From the NCBI GenBank assembly GCA_012845835.1, contig JABAKD010000008.1, positions 62,001 through 126,000 on the forward strand: 64,000 nucleotides of DNA. Reading direction: 5' to 3'. Positions 53,926-64,000 of this stretch are shown here, piece by piece. The position numbers and the translations under genes were made by a program. Numbering within the stretch: the first letter of the stretch is position 1; each line of letters starts with the position of its first letter. Source of the stretch: Undaria pinnatifida (lineage: Eukaryota > Sar > Phaeophyceae > Laminariales > Alariaceae). The notes under the pieces are model-generated. The model saw nothing but the letters and a program-made list of their open reading frames with translations, was not told the origin of the DNA and ran no database searches.

Positions 53926-55715
53926 GGGGGGGCCGCGCCCCCCCACGACCCCCCCCCCCCGGGGACGCCCTTCAATTTGCGTTGGCGGGGGCACGACACA
54001 GTGAGCGTTGGAAGGACCCCCACCCGTGTCCGTTGGCTAAAGTATATGGGAAAAGTATGTAATGGATTTTTGAAACCAATAACGATTCCCATTTCTCCAT
54101 TTATTTCTCAATGGCGGTGGCATTTCATGACCACATCACCTCGCCTGTTGTATTTGGCAATATGTATATCTTTCTTGTAATTAGCCTTGTAAAAAAACGG
54201 TATCTACATGGTTGTACCTATCGATTGAAAGATTCTATCTTTCGATCCCATGTACAAAAACAAATTATGAAGCTTTTAACACGTTGTTTATTGCACCTAA
54301 GAAATGGGTTCCATAGTACATGTAACATCAAACCTTTTAGGATAATAGATACCAGGCGGGTGATATAAAGGGGTGTTTTCTTGCTGCAACCGTCACATTC
54401 GTCCCGTCTAAGCGTTTATAGTTTCCGCGCACATATTGAAATGCTCACCCCCCCCCCCCCCCCCCCCCCCCCCCGATCCCTCTTGTTCAAACGCCCCACC
54501 TGAAATCAAATTTTACCAGAGTAGTAAACATTACCAGCCAGCTGATATAATCTCATTATTCATGTAGCCATTCATGCCGTATCTCAAACTCATCTCCACC
54601 CTCCGCCCCCGCCACTCCCGTTTTGTTCCCCGCCCAGTTCGTTCAAACGTCCCACTTACAATTGAAATCGGCCAGAGTGATGAACACTTCTAAGCAATTG
54701 ATACCACGTAATTATTTTTCTAGCCATCCATGACGTATCTTTCATTCGTCCCCCCTCCCCCCTCCAACGCCCGCTTCTTTCCCACACCCCGCATGATCGC
54801 CTGGACCTATTAATAGCACCGTGCGTATAGCAAGCCCCTACATATAATTTATAATACGCGCGATCAGAGGATCACACACAATGTTGCGAAGATCAGTGTC
54901 GACCAAACCCTTGATCTCATAGCTTGAGTGTATTTTAATATTTTATGTGACCTAAACCTCTTGAAACCTTTCCGCCACGCAACCCCCCCCCTTTTTTTTT
55001 TTTTTTTCTTTTCCATGCTTTCTCTTGCTTAAACGCCCCACGTAATATCGAAATCCACCAGAGCAATAAACACTTCCACGCCCTGGGCATCGCCTCGTTT
55101 TCGTTTAAGAGCCGTCCATGCCGCTGCTGCAATTCCCACTCACCCTCGCCCCCAACGCCCCCTCCTTCCCCACCACCCGCATAATCGCCTAGGCCTAGCA
55201 CCACGCGTATAGCAAACCCTACATCTATGCGACCTGAAGCCCTTTCCCCTCGTCCCTGGCCCCCCCCGGCACACTCCCCCCCCCTCCCCACAAGAAGGAT
55301 TTATAGTTTCCACGCACGAATAGACCTGCACCACCCGTTGCCTCCCCTCCCTCCCCTCGTTCCCGCCCTCCTTTCGATCAAAATCAGGTATCCTCTCGTC
55401 CTTAAAAACTCCTCCCTCCCCTCACCGGCTATTCGACTTACAGTATTCGCTTGATAAACGGATGCATTTTATTCCACAGCTGTCAGATTTTGTCCTCCTC
55501 AGAAACGATTTTTTGTAGTTTGCGCGCACTGACTGCCTAACATCGCTCTGTTGACCCTGGTAGCTACGCTGTAGTTGCAAGGGAAGTCGCCGACCAAAAT
55601 ATTCAAGAGGACACACAACCCGTAATGCGCGCGATCGGAGTATCACACACAGCTTGCAAAGATGAGTTTCGACAATTTTTTCGATCTCACAGCTGAAGAG
55701 TATTTTCATTTATAA

Positions 55716-58700
55716 AAAATATAGCAGGGCGGGGGGGCAACAATATTCACCCGGTACCAGTAAGGCATCCAGCACCATCGATATACGTATGCGTGCGAAT
55801 TAGCAGATCCAATCAGAAAAAGAAGGAAATGAAAAAAAAGAAGAGTGATTGATTGTACGCTACCCCCCCCCTCCCCCCACAGCCTGGTTGCTGAAAACCC
55901 AACATATTCCGTCCCGGCATAGTCGGGATGTAAGGGTCTAATGGTCATACGACTACGGCCATGTACAAGCTGGGAACACCCCCCTAAAACAAGCGATTTC
56001 TTAAAAGAATGCTTCATGCATGCTCGACACGACGAAGGATGCTACGGAAATACTGCCTTCGTAACATTCTCTTTCTTTCAAAGGACTTTCAAGGGGCACC
56101 ATAGTTTAGTAAATACAGCGGGCGGTGCTGGTTTTGAAGCCGGTCATTTCGTTAAAGAAAAGACGGGGTGGACTGCCGTAAAATGACCCACGAACACCAG
56201 AACCAAGAGCAGATCTTGGAGACTGTCCGCAAACGTAATTGGGCATGCCAATGGCACTAAGTGCGTAAATGGCATTGACGGGAGAAAGCGACAAGGCGAA
56301 CAAATCGGAACGGTCGTATGCTTGCAATGTATGACTTTGGGAGGGCACGTGTGCCTCAGGAGGAAGATGGCCAGGCCTAGATTTCGATCTCTTTAGCAGA
56401 AGGACCACCATCTCCCTTCTCACTAGTCCCCTCCCCTTTCCTCCCATCCATTTTCTTTTGGGGTAGAGTTAAGGTTAGGGACAATACCGACGAACACGTG
56501 CACTCAATTTCTAGAAGTTAGAACCACAGCAGTATCGCTGATTTACCTGTGCCAATATGGTCTCGCGCTGGTGATTATCGACATCGCAGATCGGCCGTCA
56601 ATTGTGTTCGTTGTTGGATAGTGCTCGCATGGAACCTGCTCCTCCTGATGCTGCTGCAAGCTATTTTTAAATAATCTTCTAAACACGTCAGCTGCGAGTT
56701 CGATACATTTAGGATCAATTCTCATCTATGCCAGCTGCATGATACACCTGCCGCTCGTTTGTCCTACACGGAAGTTGTCAGGGTAAACACTAACAGCCAA
56801 TCAATGGTAGTAAGCTAATTTTGGGAATATAATGAAGGAGTGACATTTGACACACGATGTGCATGAAAATATGGGGAAATGAGTGTGGTGAGCTTACTAA
56901 GTTTTGTTTTTGCTCTCTGAATCATCCCGACTACCAATTACTGTTGTTGTGGGTGGCACTCGTAATACAACCAGATTGGCATCATTGTTAAGGTTATTAA
57001 AAAATACCTAACCCTATTGATAACCTATCACCCAGAACCACATCAACACAACAAAAGTATGGCTATGTATTCATACGTACAGAACGCGCGGCCGGAGAAT
57101 CACGCAGTTGGCAACGTTGGGTGTCGAACATTACTACTGCTGTCACAAGAAGATAGCATTAAAAGGAGAACAAACCGTAATGGACACGACGATTGTTTCG
57201 TTTAGGATTAGGGTTAGTGTTTTTGGGGTGTACACCTTAAGTTGCCATTCTACGATTATGACGCGTCCGTCGGCCCCTGTAGGCGTTGATTTGGCATGCT
57301 AACTCCGTCGCTCAGCGCCACCGACATTTTTTCTGCGTTAGACGAGTTAGGTCGATCCACTCGCGTACTCTTCGGCTACTCTGACTTTCTGTTCGTGTTG
57401 CTGGGGTTACCTTGCTACGTGTGCCGGTATTTTTCCCAGCGCAAACAGGCCTCCGTAGGCGCCTCGTTGTTCGCTCAAACAAGTGGTCCTAACAGCCCCA
57501 TAGTTTGTGCGAGCTTTACAGTAACCTGGCCGCGTTCGTTTGTCTCACGTGCTATTTTACATTTTCTTCGGGCCCTGGCCACACGGTTACGCGTAATGCC
57601 TCCCGGTCATATATACTTTCGAATTTGGATGCCGTTTCCGTTTCAAGCTTTCCAGTAACCGACATTGTACGGCGAACGAATCCCGGTTCTCCTCTCCCTG
57701 GGTGCCACATAGATTGCGCCGGTGAAATGCTTTCTGTCTTTTCCTTTGTCTTGGCTCCTATTTAGTCTTTGTTTGATATGTTCGCTTCGTCTTCAGGTTT
57801 CCTTTTTCGGTTCCAGTTTCGTTTGCTCTACATAGGTTGCCCCATTCTGTGTTTCCGTCTTCCTCTATATCTGGTTATGGCCTTTCTTTCGGCGATCTGC
57901 TTTATTAGTGAATGGCCTAATCCTTGACGTTTAGGCCTCATTACAAGGGGTGGGGGAATCAATAGCCTAAGGTCTTTGTTTCGAATAGCCGCATCTTCGA
58001 CCCTTTTTCCCGGTATTTTAGGATGAACTTTGTCGTCACCTTTCGACCATCTTGAGGTCTGCATATACAACTCTTTAGGGTGGGCTGATGTAATAGAGTG
58101 TCAGTATCTAGCTGACAATAGATTTGGTAAGATAGCCCGCAGAGTCATGGTCTACTGGCCTCAACTAGCTTTTCTTTTTTCGGATCATTCCGAGTGGAGA
58201 AGATAACCCGTATAAGCTAGCTAGCATGTACCACAAGAGCGTTCTCGGTGATGCGACGTTCCTCCTCTAGACAAGATAGATTACAGTAACCACGTTAAGC
58301 GATCATGGGCACATAGAACATCTAGGAGAACGTTCATTGTACGTTCCATAGGTAAAAGTCCAGAAGAGAGCACAGCAGCAATGCTGGGGGGAAGCGAACT
58401 CTGTGAGCCTCACCCCACCACCATGTTTTCACTCCTTCTTCTCCTTTCCTGTCTTCTCGAGCTTCTCAATGCTCAACACCACAAATAAGAAATCTACAAG
58501 AAGCAACCGGTGCTGTCTCCAAGCGAAGCTGACACCGTTGCGCCCCTTCTCTCACACCTCCCCGACACCACGACTCTTCCACATTTTTGTGTTTTTGAGA
58601 GATCCTCGGTGGTTGGGCGTGACGTCGAGATTCAGTCACACGAAGGTAGCAAGTAGATCCTATCTTACAGGTATACTTCGAAGTATAGGTCTAATTTTGA

Positions 58701-58850
58701 TATTATGTATTTATTGTGAGTACGTCAGTTGTAAGTTCGTTATGTATATTACTTAGGGTCAATACGCATCTTGTGCAAGCTTTGTGATGCACAGGCCGTC
58801 CTTTCTACGTACGGGTGATGTATTATCCTTCAAAATCATATCAAGTTAAA
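55716..58850. other. No gene recognised
   Basis: Apart from the dispersed repeat at 55975-56186 I see no repeats or domains. A minus-strand frame of 80 codons (58070-57828) is basic and Pro-rich but unrecognised. Plus-strand frames at 57296-57658 and 58403-58756 are hydrophobic or Ser/Phe-rich without a domain. TTAGGATTAGGGTTAG lies near 57202-57217. Confidence 0.4.
55975..56186 (+). repeat. Dispersed repeat, copy 2 (partner of 20490-20715)
   Basis: It shares the CCCCCCTAAAACAAGCGATTTC-like start, GCTCGACACGACGAAGGATGCTA and ATTTCGTTAAAGAAAAG with 20490-20715, in the same order and orientation. Frames through it are not conserved enough to call a gene. Confidence 0.65.
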
Positions 58851-58914
58851 GCATGCTACAGCTGTGAGATCGAAGATTAAAGTTGTGTTCTGCAGGGTAC
58901 GCGCAAATCGTACC

Positions 58915-59095
58915 CGGGGTATTTAGCCCGAATATCGCCCTGCACACAACCTCTGTAAGTTCTGTAGGACATTCATTCCCGTACCCGGAGTTTCAGGATG
59001 TTCTGTTAGACAATCATACCCGGACCCGGAACCTCTGGAATGTCTGTACTCGAGTGCCATAAATACCCGGGGTACGGGTATATCATATATATAAC
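58915..59095. repeat. CCCGTACCCGG minisatellite, array 1
   Basis: Degenerate units of about 40-50 bases combine CCCGKACCCGGARCYTCTG, 'AAGTTCTGTAGGACATTCA' and 'YGTACKCCCGTGCC' words. The same units occur at 60050-60115 and 60755-61140. CGGGTACGGGTA occurs in opposite sense at the right end. Confidence 0.75.
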
Positions 59096-59104
59096 TCGTG
59101 TCCC

Positions 59105-60005
59105 ACAATTATTGAAATCCACCTCATTAATAAACACTTTACGCGCAGGATATCACGTCAATATCTTTCGAGAGCCATCCATGCCGCTGCTTTCCCCCCC
59201 CCGCCGCCCCGAACGCCCCCTTCTTCCCCATCACCCACACCATCGCCTAGACCTAGCACCACACGTATAACAAACCCTTCACCTGAAACTTTCCCCCCCC
59301 CCCCCCCCCCCACCCCCTGCCCGCCCCCACCCCCCCCCCAACCCATCCCAACCCCACCCCCTCGAACACTCCACCCTCTCTCTACTCACTGATTGTACGA
59401 CTTACCCTAGGATATACATGATACACTGATGCATTATTTCCAAAACCGTCACAGTTATCCCCTCAAAATAATGTATAGTTTCCGCGCACATATTGAGATG
59501 CCCCACACGCCCCACCCCTGCCCCCCCCCCCCCCCCCCCCCCTCAATAATAAACTGGGGCCAAGACCGTCAGATTTATCCCCTTGAAAGGATTATAACTT
59601 ACATGCACGAATTGCCCCCCCCTTTCCCCCACCCCTCCTCCAAACCCGCTCGCTTTTGATCAAAGCCAGGCCCCCACGTTCTTCAAAACTCCGCCCCCCC
59701 CCCCTCACCGGTTATTCGACTTACAAGATTCATTTGATAAAAGGATACATTTACCTCCACAACTGTCAGATTTTGTCCCCCTCAGAAACAGGTTTTGTAG
59801 TTTCAGCGCACAGACTGACTAAAACCACCCTGTTGACCCTGATAGCTACACTGTAGTTGTTAGGGGAGTCGCCGACCTATATCCCTAATGAGGACACACA
59901 ACTCGTAATGCGCGCGATCGGAGTATCACACACAGCTTGCAAAGATGATTTTTGACGAAATCTTTGATCTCAAAGCTGGAGTGTATTTTCATTTTTTTAA
60001 ATATA
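59105..60005 (+). mobile_element. C-rich retroelement-tail copy E
   Basis: It starts abruptly at ATTGAAATCCACCTCATTAATAAACAC, inside the C-tract modules. It runs through GATTGTACGACTTACCCTAGG and the TGTCAGATTTTGTCCCCCTC block (59763), and ends with the complete core, GAGTGTATTTTCATTTTTTTAAATATATAA (60005). Its 5' border abuts minisatellite array 1. Confidence 0.82.
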
Positions 60006-60115
60006 TAACTGGTGTGAGTTAATATCTCCATACCCTCACCCAGAACTTTTGTGACTTCTGTAAGACTGTGGCACAATACGCGGGGTACGGGTATACTTTT
60101 TTACAATACCCGAGG

Positions 60116-60754
60116 AACCCACATGCAATAATTCAAGTTTAATATCCCAGAGAGTGTATTATGCATTTTGTTTATGATGTCATATCTTGTCAGTGAAACC
60201 GACCGAACAACGAATGAATGTAGATACAGCTGTATGCAGCGGTATCACACGTATCGTATATGATAGCAGCAGCACCTACCGTAAGTAGGTCCTGTTCATG
60301 TTTCTTTCGTTTCTAACCTGTGGGCACGTAATATTTTTTTCGAAGGACACGTACGAATCCGAAAGATATTGATTTCTTATTTATCGAATTGAATTCCGTT
60401 CGATCTGGTGGAAACCTGTGAATTTGGTTCTTATCGGGAAACCACGTATTGCGTACTCTCAACGTATTTTTCCAAGCGACACAGCTGGGGTACGCTTTGT
60501 ATGTATCGTATGATCCGTTCCGGCGCAGTATAGCCGTGAGCGCGGTCATTGCCCCAGTCGCCACTCATTGAGGTTCACGATGTATCGCCACTCACTGTCG
60601 GTGACGTGTTTTTTTTAAGCGATAATAACTCATTATTCCCCTAAATACACGACATATTGCGACGGGGATATTGGCCCAGTGAGTACATGCCATGCAAGTT
60701 GGATGCCATCCAAGTTGGGTAATATCCTCTATTTCAAATCCAACTCTACCCCCC
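60116..60754. other. No gene recognised
   Basis: Short frames only, none with a recognisable domain. The stretch separates copy E from minisatellite array 2. Confidence 0.4.
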
Positions 60755-61140
60755 GAGGGGGTGTTCATTTACACGGGTATTGCCTATACCCGGAACTTCT
60801 GTAAGTTCTGTAGGACGTTCACACCCGTACTCGGAACCTCTGAAACTTCTGTACGCCCATGCCGAAATACCCGGATCTTCTGGAAGTTTTGTCAGACTTT
60901 CATACCCGTACCCGAACATCAGTAGGTTTTGTCGGACATTCATACACGTACACGGATCTTCTGTGAGTTCTGTACACCCCGTGCCACAATACCCGGGTTA
61001 GTACGGGTACAGCATCGTCCGGCACTTCTATGAGTTATGTACGCCCGTGCCTCAAATCCCGGAACTTCTGCATGTTTTGTAACATTTTCATACCTGTGCC
61101 CGAAACATCTTGAAATTCTATAATAATCTACCATACCCAT
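60755..61140. repeat. CCCGTACCCGG minisatellite, array 2
   Basis: About eight degenerate units carry the order CCCGGAACTTCTG, TAAGTTCTGTAGGACRTTCA, ACCCGTAC. Two types alternate: one ending 'TTCATACCCGTACCCG' and one ending 'TGTACGCCCGTGCC..AATACCCGG'. The array lies between no-gene sequence and a reversed core fragment at 61195. Confidence 0.8.
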
Positions 61141-61194
61141 ATCCGTAATGCACAAACCCTACTGAACATGACCTTGGAAGATTTCGTCGAAACC

Positions 61195-61250
61195 CATCTG
61201 TGCACGCTGTGTGTGATCTACTCCGATCGCGCGTATATTTGGGGGTGGTT
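61195..61250 (-). mobile_element. Reversed fragment of the 3' core
   Basis: GAAGATTTCGTCGAAACCCAT, CTGTGTGTGATCTACTCCGATCGCGCGTATA matches the core block read backwards. Only about 55 bases are present. Confidence 0.65.
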
Positions 61251-61724
61251 GTCGTCAATAAGGATATACGTAGGCTATGGCCCTTAGAACTACCGTGTTC
61301 CAGGGTCAAGAGGGTGACGATTGTCAACCTGTGCACAGAAACTGAAAACCGGTTTTTGACGGGGGCAACATGTAATAGCTTTTCTTACGTTTTGGTGCTG
61401 TAGCGTGTAAGGGGCATGGTGGACGTACGTTACTGTTCTGGGCATTATTGTTGTTTTAACATGAACTCATCGCCCGAAATCCACCCCCCGTGGTCACACA
61501 AGACGGGCTGCAATAGCTCTGGATGAAGTGGAAAAATGTCTTGTGAAAATCACGACACAAAACACACATACATGTCGCATGGAAGTGTACGAAACTTTAG
61601 TATATACTATACATAACTGAGCAACAACTATTAGAATACTCAAGGGTGCGTAAATAAAAAGTTCGTGACCCACACCCCCTTTTTTTCATTTTGGACCGGC
61701 CGAGGGGGGGGGGGGGGGGCTCTC
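61251..61724. other. No gene recognised
   Basis: Ends in a run of about 16 G (61703-61719), which begins just before the tandem repeat at 61725. Confidence 0.4.
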
Positions 61725-62200
61725 AGTACACTAATTCCTATATAAAATCCAAGCAACACTACTTCCTATATAAACGTATTGACTTGATTTTAGAGTGGGG
61801 AGAGAAGGTGCACCAAGTAAGTCCTAAAAAAGGAAAAGTATTTGATATGATCGTGGTTGGACTATGGAGGGAGTACATACATACACCGTCAATCCTTTAT
61901 AAACAACGGCACAACACTAATTCCTATATAAAATCCAAGCAACAGTAAGTCCTACATAAACCTAGTGACTTGATTTTAGAGTCGGGGGAGAAGGTGCCAT
62001 AAGTCCTTAAGGAGTATGTATGTATGTATGTATTTGATGTGATCGTGGTGGGACTATGTATGGAGGGAGTACTATACATACATACATACATACATCCGAC
62101 ATACACCGTCAAATCCTATCTAAACAACGGCACAACACTAATTCCTACATAAAATCCAAGCAACACTAATTCCAATAAGAACCTAGTGACTTGATTTTAG
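61725..62200. repeat. Three-copy ~186-221-bp tandem repeat with GTAT microsatellites
   Basis: ACTAATTCCTAYATAAAATCC landmarks lie at about 61730, 61916 and 62137. Units also share CAAGCAACA, AACCTAGTGACTTGATTTTAGAGT, GAGAAGGTGC, TTTGATRTGATCGTGGTKGGACTATG and ACACCGTCAA. The second unit is longer because (GTAT)n and (ACAT)n runs expanded at 62015-62032 and 62077-62095. Confidence 0.9.
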
Positions 62201-63044
62201 AGTGGGAAGAAGATGAAGAGGAGGAGAAAGAGGAAATACAACAAGAGGGAGGGGGGGGCAGCCGGGGAGACGGCCGGGGGGGTTGCCTCTAACAACATAA
62301 TTTCGGGCGTAAGTAGGGCCGGTCGGGTTAGGGTTCAAAAAGGCGTCTCGAACAAGTAGAGTGAGACGAAGAACAAGGCAGCCCTGCCGGGGGCGGGGAG
62401 AGGGAAGGTCACTTGCGGCCAAACGCCGGAATGTTTCCGCGTCTGAACGCAGCGACTGTTGCAACGGCCGAACTTGGCAAAGGGGAGGGGGGCAAGCTTG
62501 AGGCCGGAGGCGGGGAGCAAGGGGATGAAGTACTACTACTAGTAGTCTACAGCAATCATCATCATCTCATTGTCTGTGGCGTGGTGAACTTTATTTGGGT
62601 TGGCTCAAGTTACTTGCAAGTTGGGTCGGGCGTGCTAAACTCATGCTGGGTGTAGCGTTGTGTGTGGCGAGGATTTCTAGACAAATCAATGTGGAAAAAC
62701 ACAAAGTATCGACAACACACCGAACAAACAATTGCAAAAAGAAGACAGCAACCAACAACAGCCCCAAAGCACGATATAGTTTGTTTAATCGTTTAATCGC
62801 CCTGGATATGTCGTTGCGACAGTGCATGGGTGCTATCTTGCTGACCAACCATCGACAACAAGCTTGAAATCAATGTTACTTTCGGGAAAAAAAAAACTTT
62901 TTTTTCGGACGGCTGACCCGGGGGCGGGGGGGTAGAGGGGGGGGGGGGGGGGGTCTCGATTTTTTTTTTTCCCGCACCCTTGGAATACTACACGTGTAGT
63001 CGTAGAACACAAATATACATTGAACGATATTAAAACAAAATTAT
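62201..63044. other. No gene recognised
   Basis: Purine-rich at 62200-62280. GGGTTAGGGTT lies at about 62325. Long A and T runs and a 19-base G run (62936-62953) lie at 62885-62970. Short frames are not recognisable. Confidence 0.4.
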
Positions 63045-63172
63045 AGTCTAGCTGTGAAATCGAAGTTTTCGTCGAAACTCACTTCTTTGCAAGCTGTGTG
63101 TGATACTCTGATCGCGTGCATTATTACTGGGTGGGTGTCCTCACTAAAGATATAGCTCGGCGACTTAGGGTG
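63045..63172 (-). mobile_element. 3'-terminal copy of the C-rich element, reversed
   Basis: Read on the minus strand, it carries AAGTCGCCGAGCTATATCTT, GAGGACACCCACCC, GCACGCGATCAGAGTATCACAC, GAGTTTCGACGAAAACTTCGA and TTTCACAGCTAGACTATA. About 125 bases of the family are present. The right edge ends at CTTAGGGTGAGGGTTAG, telomere-like. Confidence 0.7.
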
Positions 63173-63211
63173 AGGGTTAGGATTAAGGCCTAACGCTAAC
63201 CCTTACCCTAC

Positions 63212-63375
63212 GGGTCTCATACGTAGCACCAGGCCGGGTGGTAGGAGATTGCTGCCGTCATTCACAAGCTACATTATTGTATCTACCCTAACCGTAACCG
63301 ATATCCTAGTGTCTCATACGTAGCACTAGGATGAGTGGCTGGAGATTTTTGCCGTCATTTATAAGCTACAATAAT
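63212..63375. repeat. 97-bp tandem duplication joined by telomere-like sequence
   Basis: TCTCATACGTAGCAC landmarks lie at 63215 and 63312. GAGAT-TTGCCGTCATT-A-AAGCTACA follows each. ACCCTAACCGTAACC (about 63286-63300) separates them, and TAACCCTTACCCTA precedes the first. Confidence 0.85.
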
Positions 63376-63399
63376 ATGGCTGTATAGATCACCCTTCAC

Positions 63400-63480
63400 C
63401 TCACAGCCGCAGATACACATTATTCGAGTCAAATATGAGTTGCGACGAAATCTACGATCTGATAGCTGTGGAGTTTTTTT
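63400..63480 (+). mobile_element. 3' core fragment, forward
   Basis: AAATATGAGTTGCGACGAAATCTACGA, GATAGCTGTGGAGT, then a 13-T run matches the last ~65 bases of the family core. Confidence 0.6.
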
Positions 63481-63539
63481 TTTTCGTGTGTGGTATGATA
63501 CGTTGTTGTGGTCGCATACAGAATACCGGTATATAATCC

Positions 63540-63700
63540 TAGAGCGAAAAATACTACTCTTCAGCTGTGAGGTTGACCAAAAAGTGTTAGATCAAAAGTC
63601 AGCTAAGAAAGTCGTGTGTGATATTACGATCACGCATATTACAGGGTGTGTACACCCTCGTGAAGGACACAGGTCGGTGATTCCCCTGCTAATGCCACGG
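63540..63700 (-). mobile_element. Diverged 3'-terminal copy, reversed
   Basis: On the minus strand it reads AGGGGAATCACCGACCTGTGTCC, GAGGGTGTACACACCCTG, ATGCGTGATCGTAATATCACAC and GGTCAACCTCACAGCTGAAGAGTA. This is the same order as the family's 3' end, with more divergence than other copies. Confidence 0.5.
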
Positions 63701-63904
63701 CCAGCAACAAGATGAAAACGTCTGGCTTTGTTCTGCGCACGGAAGCAGTACAACCCGCGTTTAGGGGGACAAAGACAGAGACATCTGTGGTATTCAATGT
63801 GCAAGAAACAAGTAATGATAGTAATAATAGTGTAAGCTAACTGTTGGAGTGGGCTACTTGGATCTACCGGGCTTGGTTGTGATACTTCCCTGTACTCCTT
63901 GTAT

Positions 63905-64000
63905 GTTATAAAAAATGAAAATACACTCCAGCTGTGAGATCGAATATTTTGTCGAAACTCATATTTGAAAGCTGTGTGTGATACTCCGATCGCGCGTATT
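63905..64000 (-). mobile_element. 3'-terminal copy, reversed, running off the window
   Basis: The minus strand carries AATACGCGCGATCGGAGTATC, CAGCTTTCAAATATGAG, TTTCGACAAAATATTCGATC and CACAGCTGGAGTGTATTTTC, then ATTTTTTATAACATAC at its end (63905). The copy extends beyond position 64000. Confidence 0.8.

Larger units (their letters stand above)
51481..54073. mobile_element. 2.6-kb minisatellite-rich insertion in copy D
   Basis: Boundaries come from comparison with copy A. The tail sequence is interrupted after CCTTTCAAAAC (51480) and resumes at GAAACCAATAACG (about 54074), with a possible short AAAC target duplication. The insert consists almost entirely of four successive tandem arrays (58 bp, ~190-235 bp, ~309 bp and 78-95 bp). 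It ends with a G/C-only stretch (53924-53966) able to form a strong hairpin. Long minus-strand frames over it (for example 53451-52438) are by-products of repeats. No transposase is visible, so the mechanism is unknown. Confidence 0.6.
50690..55715 (+). mobile_element. C-rich retroelement-tail copy D, interrupted
   Basis: 50705-51480 matches 37165-38340. 54074-55715 matches 38345-40470, including the C-tract modules (27 C at 54448-54474) and the whole terminal core ending ATTTTCATTTATAAAAAATAT at 55715. In copy A the joint is continuous (AAGCGTTCCTTTCGAAAC followed by ACTAACGATTC), so 51481-54073 is an extra insertion here. Copy D has the longest tail after the nested element, but no RT frame upstream of it. 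Confidence 0.8.

Noticed and set aside
55625-55715. ATG frame in the 3' core (M-S-F-D-E-I-F-D-L...) as a conserved micro-peptide
   Set aside because: Other copies carry indels that break the frame (for example near 45090 and 55672), so conservation is at the DNA or RNA level.
1-64000. CRISPR arrays, rRNA genes, bacterial operons or phage regions
   Set aside because: Tandem repeats here are long or without uniform spacers; no rRNA motifs, no operon-like gene packing and no phage proteins were seen.

Overview
This window looks like nuclear DNA of a eukaryote, most likely a unicellular alga or similar protist. The evidence is one host gene with GT-AG spliceosomal introns, three unrelated classes of decayed retrotransposon, several tandem-repeat families, and short TTAGGG/CCCTAA telomere-type motifs scattered throughout. 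I could not assign a species. I saw no bacterial operons, tRNA or rRNA clusters, CRISPR arrays or plasmid functions. Most of the 64 kb is repeat-derived.

The one host gene I can support lies on the minus strand. It encodes a secreted SGNH/GDSL-type hydrolase in four exons: exon 1 at 47848-47402, exon 2 at 21082-20750, exon 3 at 19941-19786 and exon 4 at 18925-18320. All three introns join in phase 0 with GT...AG borders. The joined frame gives about 513 residues with no stop. Introns 2 and 3 are about 0.8 kb each, but intron 1 would be 26.3 kb and holds most of the mobile DNA described here. The alternative is that exon 1 belongs to a separate, truncated paralogue.

Inside intron 1 are two LTR retrotransposons on the minus strand. 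The first (22232-26681) is a well-preserved insertion with 274/272-bp LTRs, TG...CA ends, a 5-bp target duplication (CCGAC) and a polypurine tract. It carries a Ty1/copia-type RNase H tail and a long coiled-coil/proline-rich ORF, with most of pol missing. The second (about 29.8-42.2 kb) is a decayed Ty3/gypsy chromovirus-like element with protease, RT, RNase H, integrase, GPY and chromodomain-like pieces. Its RT is split exactly at the catalytic Y-M-D-D motif by an 8-kb plus-strand insertion (about 32450-40470). That insertion begins with a Penelope-like reverse transcriptase and ends in a long C-rich, homopolymer-studded tail.

The same tail, with the same 3' terminal block of about 90 bp, recurs at about ten other places: near 9, 14.6, 45, 55, 60, 61 and 63-64 kb. 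These copies are truncated to different lengths and lie in both orientations, as expected of 5'-truncated retrotransposed copies of one family. One of them (50.7-55.7 kb) is itself interrupted by a 2.6-kb block of minisatellites.

The left 18 kb has a subtelomere-like texture. It holds degenerate tandem duplications of 100-450 bp, a LINE-type RT remnant with repeated RT motifs, and a six-copy 203-204-bp satellite. A precise seven-unit CCCTAA block has been inserted into that satellite. Telomere-like motifs often sit at the joints of duplications. A 279-bp foldback (MITE-like) element lies at 42.7-43.0 kb.
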